From NCBI GenBank assembly GCA_023395695.1, contig JAEWYJ010000267.1:1-7004 (forward strand): DNA of 7,004 bases, given 5' to 3'. Below, piece after piece: positions 1 to 5,737 of this stretch (positions are counted from its first letter, which is position 1; each line of letters opens with the position of its first letter). This DNA is from Bacillota bacterium (GTDB taxonomy: Bacteria > Bacillota > Clostridia > Oscillospirales > Ruminococcaceae). Position numbers and translations under genes: made by a program. Below the pieces are notes generated by a model, which worked only from the letters and a program-made list of their open reading frames with translations, was not told the DNA's origin and ran no database searches.

Positions 1-192
1 TTCCACTGCCATTTGCCGCACGGCAGAATGGGACGTCACCACTATGGACTGCGAAAACAGTTCCCGCGGCAGCGCATCAAAAACATGCCGCACCAAAGGC
101 TTTGCATGAAGCGATGCGGTCAGCTTACTTTCGCCTTTAAAACGCCTGGACTGACCCGCGGCCAGTAACACGCATGCCAATGTCTTATTCAT
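1..192 (-). CDS. MobA/MocA-like nucleotidyltransferase, N-terminal fragment
   Basis: The first 64 residues of a protein that continues past the left edge of the window. Residues 10-24 (LAAGQSRRFKGESKL) are the nucleotide-binding signature LAAGxSxRFxGxxKL of MobA-like NTP transferases, followed by a KPLVRHVFDAL segment typical of the family. Members move a nucleotide onto a cofactor or sugar; the MocA branch makes molybdopterin cytosine dinucleotide for molybdenum hydroxylases, and other branches serve different substrates. The fragment does not separate these. The ATG is favoured because a GAGGGAGAG ribosome binding site lies 8 bases upstream; TTG and GTG codons directly before it are in frame but too close to that site. 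It is separated from the operon to its right by 152 bases, so it probably has its own promoter, although I see no convincing one. The fold call is firm, the substrate unknown. Confidence 0.8.
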   Translation of the reverse strand, partial: MNKTLACVLLAAGQSRRFKGESKLTASLHAKPLVRHVFDALPRELFSQSIVVTSHSAVRQMAVE

Positions 193-261
193 CACCAATG
201 CTCTCCCTCAGATTGTAGCGCCTGTTCCGCCGGCTTAAAATGACATTCTGCATTAAGCGTT

Positions 262-301
262 AAAGCAGTCGCACCATGTTTTATCCATGGGCCGCTGCTT
301 T
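262..301. terminator. Inverted repeat, possible terminator
   Basis: A 7-bp outer stem (262-268 AAAGCAG with 295-301 CTGCTTT) encloses a small internal loop and a 5-bp inner stem (274-278 CCATG with 286-290 CATGG) around a 7-base loop. On the plus strand it is followed by a T run (TTTTTT, then AATTTT), the classic terminator shape, but no plus-strand gene precedes it in this window. On the minus strand, downstream of the three-gene operon, only TTT follows, so termination there would be weak. It lies between the operon end at 345 and the nucleotidyltransferase start at 192, where a terminator would be expected. Confidence 0.4.
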
Positions 302-344
302 TTTAATTTTACAAATACATATAATTGCTTTCATGATGCATTTT

Positions 345-1010
345 TTATAGGTGCAGTCTGCGCCGGATCTCGTTTTTGACCATTGGCCACTGAAACACCA
401 GCAACGCAGCAAACAGCAGCAGGCTGACTGTAACGCAGATAAATGACGGTACGCGTGTTTTATTCCAGCCCGCCACCAAAAACAGCGTGGGTATCATGCC
501 GCATAAATTTAAAATCAGCAAATAGACCGCAAAATGCTCCGAGGGCAGCTTTAGAACCCAGCCCAGTATCGCCGCGATCAGCATACAGCAGATAAACGTA
601 ATCGGAATAACATAATCAATTGACCATCGGTGCCAGCCGGTAAGATAATCCCACAGCAGCGAGAACAGGCCGATTAAAAAGCCCATATCCATAAGCTTTC
701 TATGGAACGCCCCACGCCGGCGAATCGTTGCCACCACACTCACCCAGACACAGGCTGCCCCCAGCGTAACGAGCAGCGACCAGAAGTTTTGCTCGGGAAT
801 CATAAAATCCAGCATGACTGAAATGACCGAAACGGCGATAAGGCCAAACATCAAAATTTTAAAAAACAGGCCGTGGGTATAGGCGACCGTTTCGATGACC
901 GGAAAAATGTCCCGCTGCGGTGTTCCGTCGTCGGTTAGCGCATGCTGGCACAGCGGACATTTACCAAAGCCCCCCGTCACCGTCACACGGCAGCGCGCAC
1001 AGGTTTTCAT
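345..1010 (-). CDS. Zinc-ribbon, six-helix membrane protein (DUF6320-like)
   Basis: A 221-residue protein. Four cysteines at 4, 7, 18 and 21 (CARC and CPLC) form a short zinc-ribbon-like knuckle, followed by a polar linker and about six hydrophobic segments near 48-70, 76-96, 106-124, 132-153, 159-181 and 188-209; the C-terminus is basic (NEIRRRLH). From memory this matches the family catalogued as DUF6320, which has no known function; I could not run a search. Its ATG overlaps the stop of the acyltransferase gene by 4 bases (ATGA), with a GGGGG stretch 7 bases upstream as ribosome binding site, so translation is probably coupled. It is the last gene of the operon. The context suggests a membrane anchor, transporter-like partner or regulator for the two enzymes encoded upstream. 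The structure call is firm, the role is inference. Confidence 0.75.
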   Translation of the reverse strand: MKTCARCRVTVTGGFGKCPLCQHALTDDGTPQRDIFPVIETVAYTHGLFFKILMFGLIAVSVISVMLDFMIPEQNFWSLLVTLGAACVWVSVVATIRRRGAFHRKLMDMGFLIGLFSLLWDYLTGWHRWSIDYVIPITFICCMLIAAILGWVLKLPSEHFAVYLLILNLCGMIPTLFLVAGWNKTRVPSFICVTVSLLLFAALLVFQWPMVKNEIRRRLHL

Positions 1011-2293
1011 ACGCTTTCCCCCATCCCCTCAAAGCGATTCGCAACTATTTCCACGGGAATATTCATACCGCTGAGCGTGCGGAAAAAACGCCGTTGGATA
1101 TCGTTGCTTAAAAAGCGTGACGTAAAGCTGATACTCAAAACATTCTCATAAGTGCAAAGACAGACCTGCATATCCTTGGTGCTGTTAAATACATCGATAC
1201 GGCGGATAAAAGGTCGCAGCTCATCCGGCATAACCACTGTACCGACATTTGAAAGCGTTGTGGTATACTCCCGCTCGGAGCGCTTATAAAACCGCTTTAA
1301 TACCATGTTTTTAATAAATAGCGGCACAATGCGTGCCAGCATCCAGTGCTCAAGCTCCGCCAGCATATCCAGACGCTTTTGCAGGTATTCCCCGCTCAGC
1401 GTTGCGGCAAGTCGGTCGCGCAGCGAGACGGCAACGTCCGGCAGCGCGTCGGAAACGCCCTCAAAGCAATAGCCGATATTCACGACACTGAAGAAATTGC
1501 GCACCGTTTTGGATGGAAAATATTTATGCAGGTTAATTGGAATGGAGACAACGACACTTTTCCCCTTGTCCCTTTCGCTCATCTCCTCTTTAATTGCGCA
1601 GATCAGCGCCGCCGAGAGGAAGGCGGTCACCGTTACACCCATGCTTTTGGCGCAGGCCACCACACGGTCAGCCGGAACAACCCCCTCAATAACCTTTAAA
1701 CGCCACTCGGCGGTTTTAGCCCCCTTAAGTGCATAGACCGGAACCCGGCTTTTGGCAAGCGCTGCAGTAAGGTTACTTTTACCGGTATAATATTTGGCAA
1801 AGCTGTCGTCCATACGCTGCGCGACCGAGGCGTCAAAATCCAATGCGGAGCAATGCCCGGACAGCTCAGGGTGCGCCAGCAGCAGATAATGATAGGTCAG
1901 CGCCTTCAAGAATTGGAGCGCGCCCGCCCCGTCGGTAAGCACATGATAAACCTCCAGATTGATGCGGTTCTGATAAAAGGTTGCGCCAAAAAGCGGTGAC
2001 CGCGAGTCGTGGTACATGGTACTGCACGGGGGAACGTCCTCCTCCCGCACCAGAAAACCGGTATTGGCCTCTTCAAGGTAATACCAGAACAAGCCGCGCT
2101 TCAAAACGCAGCGAAAGGTCGGGAAATCCTCCAGTGTGCGATCCAGCGCATCCTGAAGATAATACTGATCCACCTGCTCGGTCAACTCGGCCGAAAAACG
2201 GAACACCTTGGTATCCGCTTTGGAGGTCGCGCTTGGAAATATCTTTGCAGCATTGTCCAGCCTGCGCCAGTCTGAGGCAGAGCGTTTACTCAC
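1007..2293 (-). CDS. Condensation-fold acyltransferase (alcohol acetyltransferase-like)
   Basis: A 428-residue protein of the CoA-dependent acyltransferase superfamily (alcohol acetyltransferase, PapA5 and NRPS condensation relatives). The catalytic motif is at 117-122, HVLTDG, matching the second His and the DG of HHxxxDG; the first His is Tyr116. Conserved-looking second-half segments include NFFSVVNIGY (266-275) and TTTLSNVGTV (344-353), the place where related enzymes close the active-site channel. No signal peptide or clear membrane helix is visible, so it is probably cytosolic or peripheral. Such enzymes move an acyl group from CoA or a carrier to an alcohol or amine; the substrate cannot be read here. 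The start is GTG, overlapping the hydrolase stop as GTGA, with GGAG 10 bases upstream inside the hydrolase gene. Its C-terminal stop overlaps the next gene by 4 bases. Length and motif support an intact enzyme. Confidence 0.82.
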   Translation of the reverse strand: MSKRSASDWRRLDNAAKIFPSATSKADTKVFRFSAELTEQVDQYYLQDALDRTLEDFPTFRCVLKRGLFWYYLEEANTGFLVREEDVPPCSTMYHDSRSPLFGATFYQNRINLEVYHVLTDGAGALQFLKALTYHYLLLAHPELSGHCSALDFDASVAQRMDDSFAKYYTGKSNLTAALAKSRVPVYALKGAKTAEWRLKVIEGVVPADRVVACAKSMGVTVTAFLSAALICAIKEEMSERDKGKSVVVSIPINLHKYFPSKTVRNFFSVVNIGYCFEGVSDALPDVAVSLRDRLAATLSGEYLQKRLDMLAELEHWMLARIVPLFIKNMVLKRFYKRSEREYTTTLSNVGTVVMPDELRPFIRRIDVFNSTKDMQVCLCTYENVLSISFTSRFLSNDIQRRFFRTLSGMNIPVEIVANRFEGMGESV

Positions 2294-3231
2294 AAAACGG
2301 CAGCTCCTTTTTCCGATATAAAGTCGTTAATAGCGTCGATGCATAGCCTCACATGCTTAAATCTCGGCGGCAGCATAAAAAAGCCGTGCAGTGCGTCGGG
2401 TATGCGGTGGGTCACAACGCGGTTTCCTGCCTCTGCCAGCGCCTTGGCATAGGCCTCGCCCTCGTCACGCAGCGGATCATATTCGGCGGTTATCACCAGG
2501 GTTTCGGGCTGACGGCTTAAGTCCTCTGCCAACAGCGGAGCCAAATAAGGGTTTTTCAAATCTTCGGGCGCGGAGCTATAAAGCTGCATATATTCGGCCA
2601 CCCGCTTTGCGGTTAACAGATAATCGCTGCCATACGCGCGTACCGAGGCAAAGGGCGACTGCTCTGAATAATCGGCCTGCGTCGCCGGATAGATCAGAAT
2701 CTGCCGCCGGGGCCAAAACGCACCGCGGTCCCGCGCCATCAGCGAAACGGCAGCAGCCAGATTGCCGCCCGCGCTGTCGCCTATCAGCGTAATCTGCTCC
2801 GGCGCCACACGCAAAATATTCGGCGTCTTAAAGAGAGACTGGGCCACCGCATAACAGTCGTGTAGCCCTGCGGGAAATTTATATTCAGGCGCAAGGCGAT
2901 AGTCCACCGAGGCAACAATCTGCCCGGTGGCCTTGGCCAGCCACGCGCACAATCCGTTGTAATCGTCAATGCTGCCGGTAACCCAGCCGCCGCCATGAAA
3001 AAACAGCAGCACCGGTCGGCCTAATGGGCCGGGATCGGGTGCAAAAATGCGCACGGGCACGTCGTGATCGCCGTTGGGAACAAGATGATCCCACTGACAG
3101 CAGGTCTTAATCGTCCGCCCATAGCCTTTCAGGGCGTTCAGGCGTCGCATTATCTCATAGCTTTCCAGCATGCTGGGCTCGGTGTAAGAGAGCGTTTTTA
3201 ACGCCGCACGCATATATTTATTAATCGCCAT
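2290..3231 (-). CDS. HSL-type alpha/beta hydrolase (esterase/lipase)
   Basis: A 313-residue enzyme of the hormone-sensitive lipase (Abhydrolase_3) family. It carries the oxyanion-hole motif HGGGW at 79-83, YRLAPE at 111-116, the nucleophile elbow GDSAGG at 151-156 with Ser153, the likely acid Asp252 in YDPLRDE, and the catalytic His282 in DALHGFF, so the triad is complete and in the usual order and spacing. The family hydrolyses short to medium acyl esters; it lacks a signal peptide and should be cytosolic. An ATG 15 bases further upstream is open, but the strong site GGGAGGA lies between the two ATGs, 4 bases before the one chosen here, which decides the start. It is the first gene of the operon, behind a sigma-A-like promoter, and its stop overlaps the acyltransferase start. 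The family call is firm, the natural ester unknown. Confidence 0.92.
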   Translation of the reverse strand: MAINKYMRAALKTLSYTEPSMLESYEIMRRLNALKGYGRTIKTCCQWDHLVPNGDHDVPVRIFAPDPGPLGRPVLLFFHGGGWVTGSIDDYNGLCAWLAKATGQIVASVDYRLAPEYKFPAGLHDCYAVAQSLFKTPNILRVAPEQITLIGDSAGGNLAAAVSLMARDRGAFWPRRQILIYPATQADYSEQSPFASVRAYGSDYLLTAKRVAEYMQLYSSAPEDLKNPYLAPLLAEDLSRQPETLVITAEYDPLRDEGEAYAKALAEAGNRVVTHRIPDALHGFFMLPPRFKHVRLCIDAINDFISEKGAAVL

Positions 3232-3235
3232 GCCG

Positions 3236-3242
3236 TCCTCCC
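3236..3242 (-). promoter_or_regulatory. Ribosome binding site of the hydrolase gene
   Basis: On the minus strand this reads GGGAGGA, four bases before the ATG at 3231. It lies downstream of another in-frame ATG at 3246, which has no such site of its own, so it fixes the start at 3231. Confidence 0.8.
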
Positions 3243-3293
3243 GCATTCAGGGTATTTATAGTCAAGTCACTGTGGCATGACCATACAAAGGAT

Positions 3294-3322
3294 ATTTTAC
3301 CAGCATCAAAAAAATAATACAA
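3294..3322 (-). promoter_or_regulatory. Sigma-A-like promoter for the three-gene operon
   Basis: On the minus strand a -35 element TTGTAT (3317-3322) and a -10 element TAAAAT (3294-3299) are separated by exactly 17 bases, including a run of seven T. Transcription would begin near 3287, giving a leader of about 55 bases before the hydrolase start at 3231. It is the best vegetative-type match in the divergent region. A nearby TTGTGC/TATTAT pair has a 19-base spacer and fits less well. Confidence 0.55.
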
Positions 3323-3357
3323 CAGAAACCTTGTCCGGGCACAAATGTGTCTGTTGG

Positions 3358-3386
3358 ACATATCTTGCCTTAAATTGTGCATAATA
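3358..3386 (+). promoter_or_regulatory. Sigma-G-like forespore promoter for the germination gene
   Basis: ACATA at 3358-3362 and CATAATA at 3380-3386 are separated by 17 bases. Forespore sigma-G promoters are known by a -35 near GNATA and a -10 of CATNNTA; the -10 here is a full match and the -35 differs at its first base. Start would be near 3393, about 73 bases before the ATG at 3466. GerA-family operons are generally under sigma-G, so site and gene agree. A sigma-A reading using TTGGAC at 3354-3359 would need a 20-base spacer and is poorer. Confidence 0.5.
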
Positions 3387-3455
3387 CAGCTTGAATCTCC
3401 TGCGAATGGCAACCGACAGGCAATCGGTCATTTGTATGAGTAAGCATGTGTATTC

Positions 3456-3460
3456 GGAGG
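3456..3460 (+). promoter_or_regulatory. Ribosome binding site of the germination gene
   Basis: GGAGG, five bases before the ATG at 3466. In-frame ATGs at 3391 and 3436 have no such site, and the residues they would add do not look like the family N-terminus, so the start at 3466 is preferred. Confidence 0.8.
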
Positions 3461-3465
3461 CATTT

Positions 3466-4902
3466 ATGGCAAAACAAGTGGAGCCGACACCGGAAAAAAA
3501 GCGATATCTTGAAACAACGAAGCTGCTCGATACCAAGCTGCGGGTGGATGCCAGCTTTGACCTGGTCGCACGCGATTTTATATTCGGGCCAAGAAGTGCC
3601 CGTCTTTATTTTACCCAGGGGCTTGTCAAAGACGATATCATGGAAAAAATACTCAGCGCTATTTTGGCAATAAAGCCAGCCGAGCTGGAACAATGTACCG
3701 ACGCCAAGCGCTTTATGGATGAATATATTCCATATATCGAGGTCGAGAGCGCAAATGACCTTGAAAAAATTATTCCGCAGGTGTTGTCGGGGCAGGTTGC
3801 GCTTGTGGTGGAAGGCATTGCCGATACCATTCTGATCGGTGTGCGCACCGCCCCCACCCGTTCCTTACAGGAGCCGGACAGCGACCGCGTCATGCACGGT
3901 GCACGCGACAGCTTTTGCGAAACACTGTTGCTGAACACCGCCCTTATACGCCGTCATGTAAAGGACCCCAGTCTGACCATGCAAAACCATATTATTGGCA
4001 GCATCTCAAAAACCGATGTGGTTTTATGCTATTTGCAGGGCCGGGCCGAACAGAAAACAGTGGATGAACTGACCAAAAAGCTGGACACGCTCAAGGTTAA
4101 AACGCTGGCCATGGCGCAGGAAAGCCTGACCGAAGCGTTGCTGCCCCGGCGGTGGTATAACCCCTTCCCCAAAGTGCGCTACACCGAGCGCCCCGACACG
4201 GCCGCCGCCACCGTAACCGAGGGCGGCATCCTGATGCTGGTGGACGGCTCCCCCTCTGTCATTATTCTTCCCACCGCTTTTTTTGATTTTTTTCAGGATA
4301 CCAATGACTATTACTTTCCGCCGCTGATCGGCACCTATCTGCGCATTGTGCGCTATCTCATCCATGCGCTGACCATGCTGCTGATTCCAACGTGGTTTCT
4401 CTTTATCAAAAATCCCGACTGGATACCCAATTCCATTGATTTTATCAGCGTTCTGGAAATGAACAAGGTTCCCATCTTTTTTCAACTGATGATTGTCGAG
4501 CTGATTATCGACTGTCTGAAGCAGGCCTCACTCAACACGCCCGCCGCACTGGGCAGCTCATTTTCGGTGGTTTCAGCATTGATTTTGGGAGACTTTGCCG
4601 TAAAAGCACGCTGGTTTGTGCCGGAGGTCCTGCTGTATATGGCCTTTGTGGCGGTGGCAAACTTTGCCTCCCCTAGCTTTGAGCTGGGCTATGCCGTCAA
4701 GCTCTGCCGCATGATGCTGCTGGTGGTAACGGCATTGTTTAATCTTTGGGGTTATGTTTTGGGCATTATACTGATATTGACGCTGATTGCGACCACGCCG
4801 ACTATTACGGGGCAGGGGTATTTGTACCCGCTGATCCCTTTTAACGGATCAAAGCTGCTGCGACTGGTAATCAGGCGCAGAATGCATGAGGACAATACCT
4901 GA
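3466..4902 (+). CDS. GerA/SpoVAF-family spore germination protein, orphan
   Basis: A 478-residue protein of the GerA family, whose members sit in the spore inner membrane and act in germination as receptor A subunits or, for SpoVAF, as an ion-channel-type component that amplifies the response. The N-terminal soluble part (to about 250) contains FDLVARDFIFGPRSARLYF (31-49) and GLVKDDIMEKIL (52-63), which recall SpoVAF more than GerAA, then the family signature region RTAPTRSLQEP (127-137), HGARDSFCETLLLNTALIRR (144-163) and RRWYNPFPKVRYTERPD (228-244). The membrane half has about five helices, with the signature ASPSFELGYAVKL (401-413) and a C-terminal YLYPLIPF (452-459). No GerB-type transporter or GerC-type lipoprotein gene follows; the next gene is convergent. 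That fits a SpoVAF-like protein or an orphan A subunit using partners encoded elsewhere. It looks intact. The family is firm, the subgroup moderately sure. Confidence 0.9.
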   Translation: MAKQVEPTPEKKRYLETTKLLDTKLRVDASFDLVARDFIFGPRSARLYFTQGLVKDDIMEKILSAILAIKPAELEQCTDAKRFMDEYIPYIEVESANDLEKIIPQVLSGQVALVVEGIADTILIGVRTAPTRSLQEPDSDRVMHGARDSFCETLLLNTALIRRHVKDPSLTMQNHIIGSISKTDVVLCYLQGRAEQKTVDELTKKLDTLKVKTLAMAQESLTEALLPRRWYNPFPKVRYTERPDTAAATVTEGGILMLVDGSPSVIILPTAFFDFFQDTNDYYFPPLIGTYLRIVRYLIHALTMLLIPTWFLFIKNPDWIPNSIDFISVLEMNKVPIFFQLMIVELIIDCLKQASLNTPAALGSSFSVVSALILGDFAVKARWFVPEVLLYMAFVAVANFASPSFELGYAVKLCRMMLLVVTALFNLWGYVLGIILILTLIATTPTITGQGYLYPLIPFNGSKLLRLVIRRRMHEDNT

Positions 4903-5020
4903 AGCAACAGTGCAAGCCACTGTACTTTAGAGACAGCGTTGTCCCTGCACTGCAAATAAAGGAATTAGTTGCTGCGCAATCTTAAGAATTGCTTTTGGCT
5001 AATTCATCAGCCGGACATGT
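4903..5020. other. Gene-free 3' region of the germination gene with short inverted repeats
   Basis: No coding region is supported. Directly after the stop there is a 6-bp hairpin ACAGTG (4907-4912) with CACTGT (4918-4923), loop of five. The overlapping CAGTGCA (4908-4914) can instead pair with TGCACTG (4946-4952), enclosing a GAGACA/TGTCCC stem near 4930-4945. Further on, GCAAT (4976-4980) and ATTGC (4988-4992) form a 5-bp stem followed by TTTT, a weak terminator-like shape for the plus-strand gene. None is strong alone. Confidence 0.3.
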
Positions 5021-5068
5021 AACAAGGGGGTAAAAGCCATTCGTACGGATGGCTTTTACCCCCTTGTT
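5021..5068. terminator. Perfect 20-bp hairpin, probable two-way terminator
   Basis: Bases 5021-5040 and 5049-5068 are perfect reverse complements, with an 8-base centre (5041-5048) that can pair further by one C-G and one G-T pair. The arms hold GGGGGT, AAAA and GCCAT; the inner part, AAAAGCCAT to ATGGCTTTT, has the A-stem-T layout of a bidirectional intrinsic terminator, with the outer ACAAGGGGGT pair lengthening the stem. It lies between convergent genes (germination gene on the plus strand, secreted protein on the minus strand), where a shared terminator is expected. No long T run follows the full stem on either strand, so a palindromic repeat element remains possible. Confidence 0.6.
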
Positions 5069-5101
5069 TGAAAGAGAAGAAGTTAGTAAATAAACTTTTT
5101 T

Positions 5102-5187
5102 CGGATGAGAGCTATCTGGTAATACAGCATAAAGTGCCGGCTTTATGCTTATCAAGCTTTTTATCGCTATCTCATCCGTTAATAGCG
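5102..5187. repeat. Nested and competing inverted repeats in the convergent gap
   Basis: CGGATGAGA (5102-5110) pairs perfectly with TCTCATCCG (5170-5178), enclosing a perfect 8-bp hairpin GCATAAAG (5127-5134) with CTTTATGC (5141-5148), loop of six. A third stem, CGCTAT (5165-5170) with ATAGCG (5182-5187), encloses the right arm of the outer stem and shares base 5170 with it, so the two are alternatives. No T run follows the outer stem on either strand, which argues against a simple terminator. It could be the 3' end of the secreted-protein mRNA, a small structured RNA, or a short degenerate repeat element. I recognise no known riboswitch class. Confidence 0.4.
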
Positions 5188-5231
5188 TGCCATAATGTTT
5201 GATGCTGGAAATTTAAGATAACGCTGTTGAA

Positions 5232-5660
5232 TTAGATGCTGCACGTATTGGACGTCGCCTGCGCCGTTTCCGAGCCGACCGTTACCGAGACACGAACGCG
5301 ATAGGTTGTTCCGCTGACGCCCGAATAGCTTTTGGAGACAAGCACACTGCCGGTGCCGCTGATGCTCCACGATTTAACCGACGACCATTTTCCGGACGAA
5401 TATTTCTCCAGATACATGGTACCCTTAATTTTGGAAGAGGATGTTTCTGTCTGGACATATACCTCGGGATATAATGTCGTGCCTTCCGAGTCAAGCATTG
5501 GAGAAATTTCTGCAATGTCTACCCAAAAGGGGGTAATAACAGCGTCACCAGGGCTAAGAGACTGCACGCTCTGTGGCTGCGCGGCCGGTGCTGTGATCGC
5601 CATGCTGCCGACAATCAGGAGAAAGGCTGCGATTTTCACTGCTGCTTTTTTGATTTTCAT
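5232..5660 (-). CDS. Small Sec-secreted beta-rich protein (DUF6147-like, tentative)
   Basis: A 142-residue protein starting with a clear Sec signal peptide: basic MKIKKAAVKI, a hydrophobic stretch AAFLLIVGSMAIT and an Ala-rich cleavage region near residues 24-27. The mature part of about 115 residues is rich in Ser, Thr, Val and Tyr with alternating patterns such as KIKGTMYLEKYSSGKWSSV (77-95) and GTTYRVRVSVTV (117-128), as expected of a beta-sandwich. There is one Cys, at 140, three from the end, and no cell-wall anchor or membrane segment. It resembles small secreted Clostridial proteins I recall under DUF6147, of unknown function; this is memory, not a search. It lies 77 bases downstream of the anti-sigma gene on the same strand, so it is either the third gene of that operon or the target of its own promoter. 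The reading as secreted is firm, the function unknown. Confidence 0.75.
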   Translation of the reverse strand: MKIKKAAVKIAAFLLIVGSMAITAPAAQPQSVQSLSPGDAVITPFWVDIAEISPMLDSEGTTLYPEVYVQTETSSSKIKGTMYLEKYSSGKWSSVKSWSISGTGSVLVSKSYSGVSGTTYRVRVSVTVGSETAQATSNTCSI

Positions 5661-5666
5661 AAAAAA

Positions 5667-5674
5667 TCCTCCTT
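5667..5674 (-). promoter_or_regulatory. Strong ribosome binding site of the secreted protein gene
   Basis: On the minus strand AAGGAGGA stands six T bases before the ATG at 5660, a near-perfect site suggesting high translation. The 77-base gap up to the anti-sigma stop is AT-rich and holds a TATATA (5695-5700) with no good -35 at 17 bases, so a separate promoter is possible but not shown. Confidence 0.75.
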
Positions 5675-5737
5675 GTTGTTATTGGGGTTTCCACCTATAT
5701 AACGTACAAGAAAAGAAAAAGGGACACCAATTTTTAA

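Noticed and set aside
275..327. 17-codon minus-strand frame starting MKAIICIC between the operon and the nucleotidyltransferase gene
   Set aside because: No ribosome binding site was seen, and the frame runs into the inverted repeat at 262-301; too little to support a peptide.
1346..1736. Plus-strand open frames opposite the acyltransferase gene
   Set aside because: No ribosome binding sites, no domain patterns, and full overlap with a gene showing a conserved motif.
2391..2792. Plus-strand open frame of 133 codons
   Set aside because: Antisense to the hydrolase gene, whose catalytic motifs are conserved; product is Arg/Pro/Ala-rich with no recognisable motif.
3370..3693. Minus-strand open frame of 107 codons across the divergent region
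   Set aside because: It would overlap the promoter region and the first codons of the germination gene and has no ribosome binding site or family resemblance.
4024..4485. Minus-strand open frame of 153 codons
   Set aside because: Antisense to the germination gene; Gly-, Gln- and His-rich low-complexity product typical of a shadow frame.
5021..5178. Miniature transposable element spanning both hairpins
   Set aside because: The outer arms of the two structures are unrelated and no target-site duplication flanks them; a terminator plus a separate structured segment explains them as well.
4903..5231. Possible riboswitch, tRNA or CRISPR in the 329-base gap
   Set aside because: The inverted repeats do not match the conserved cores of riboswitches I know, no cloverleaf can be drawn, and there are no regularly spaced direct repeats.
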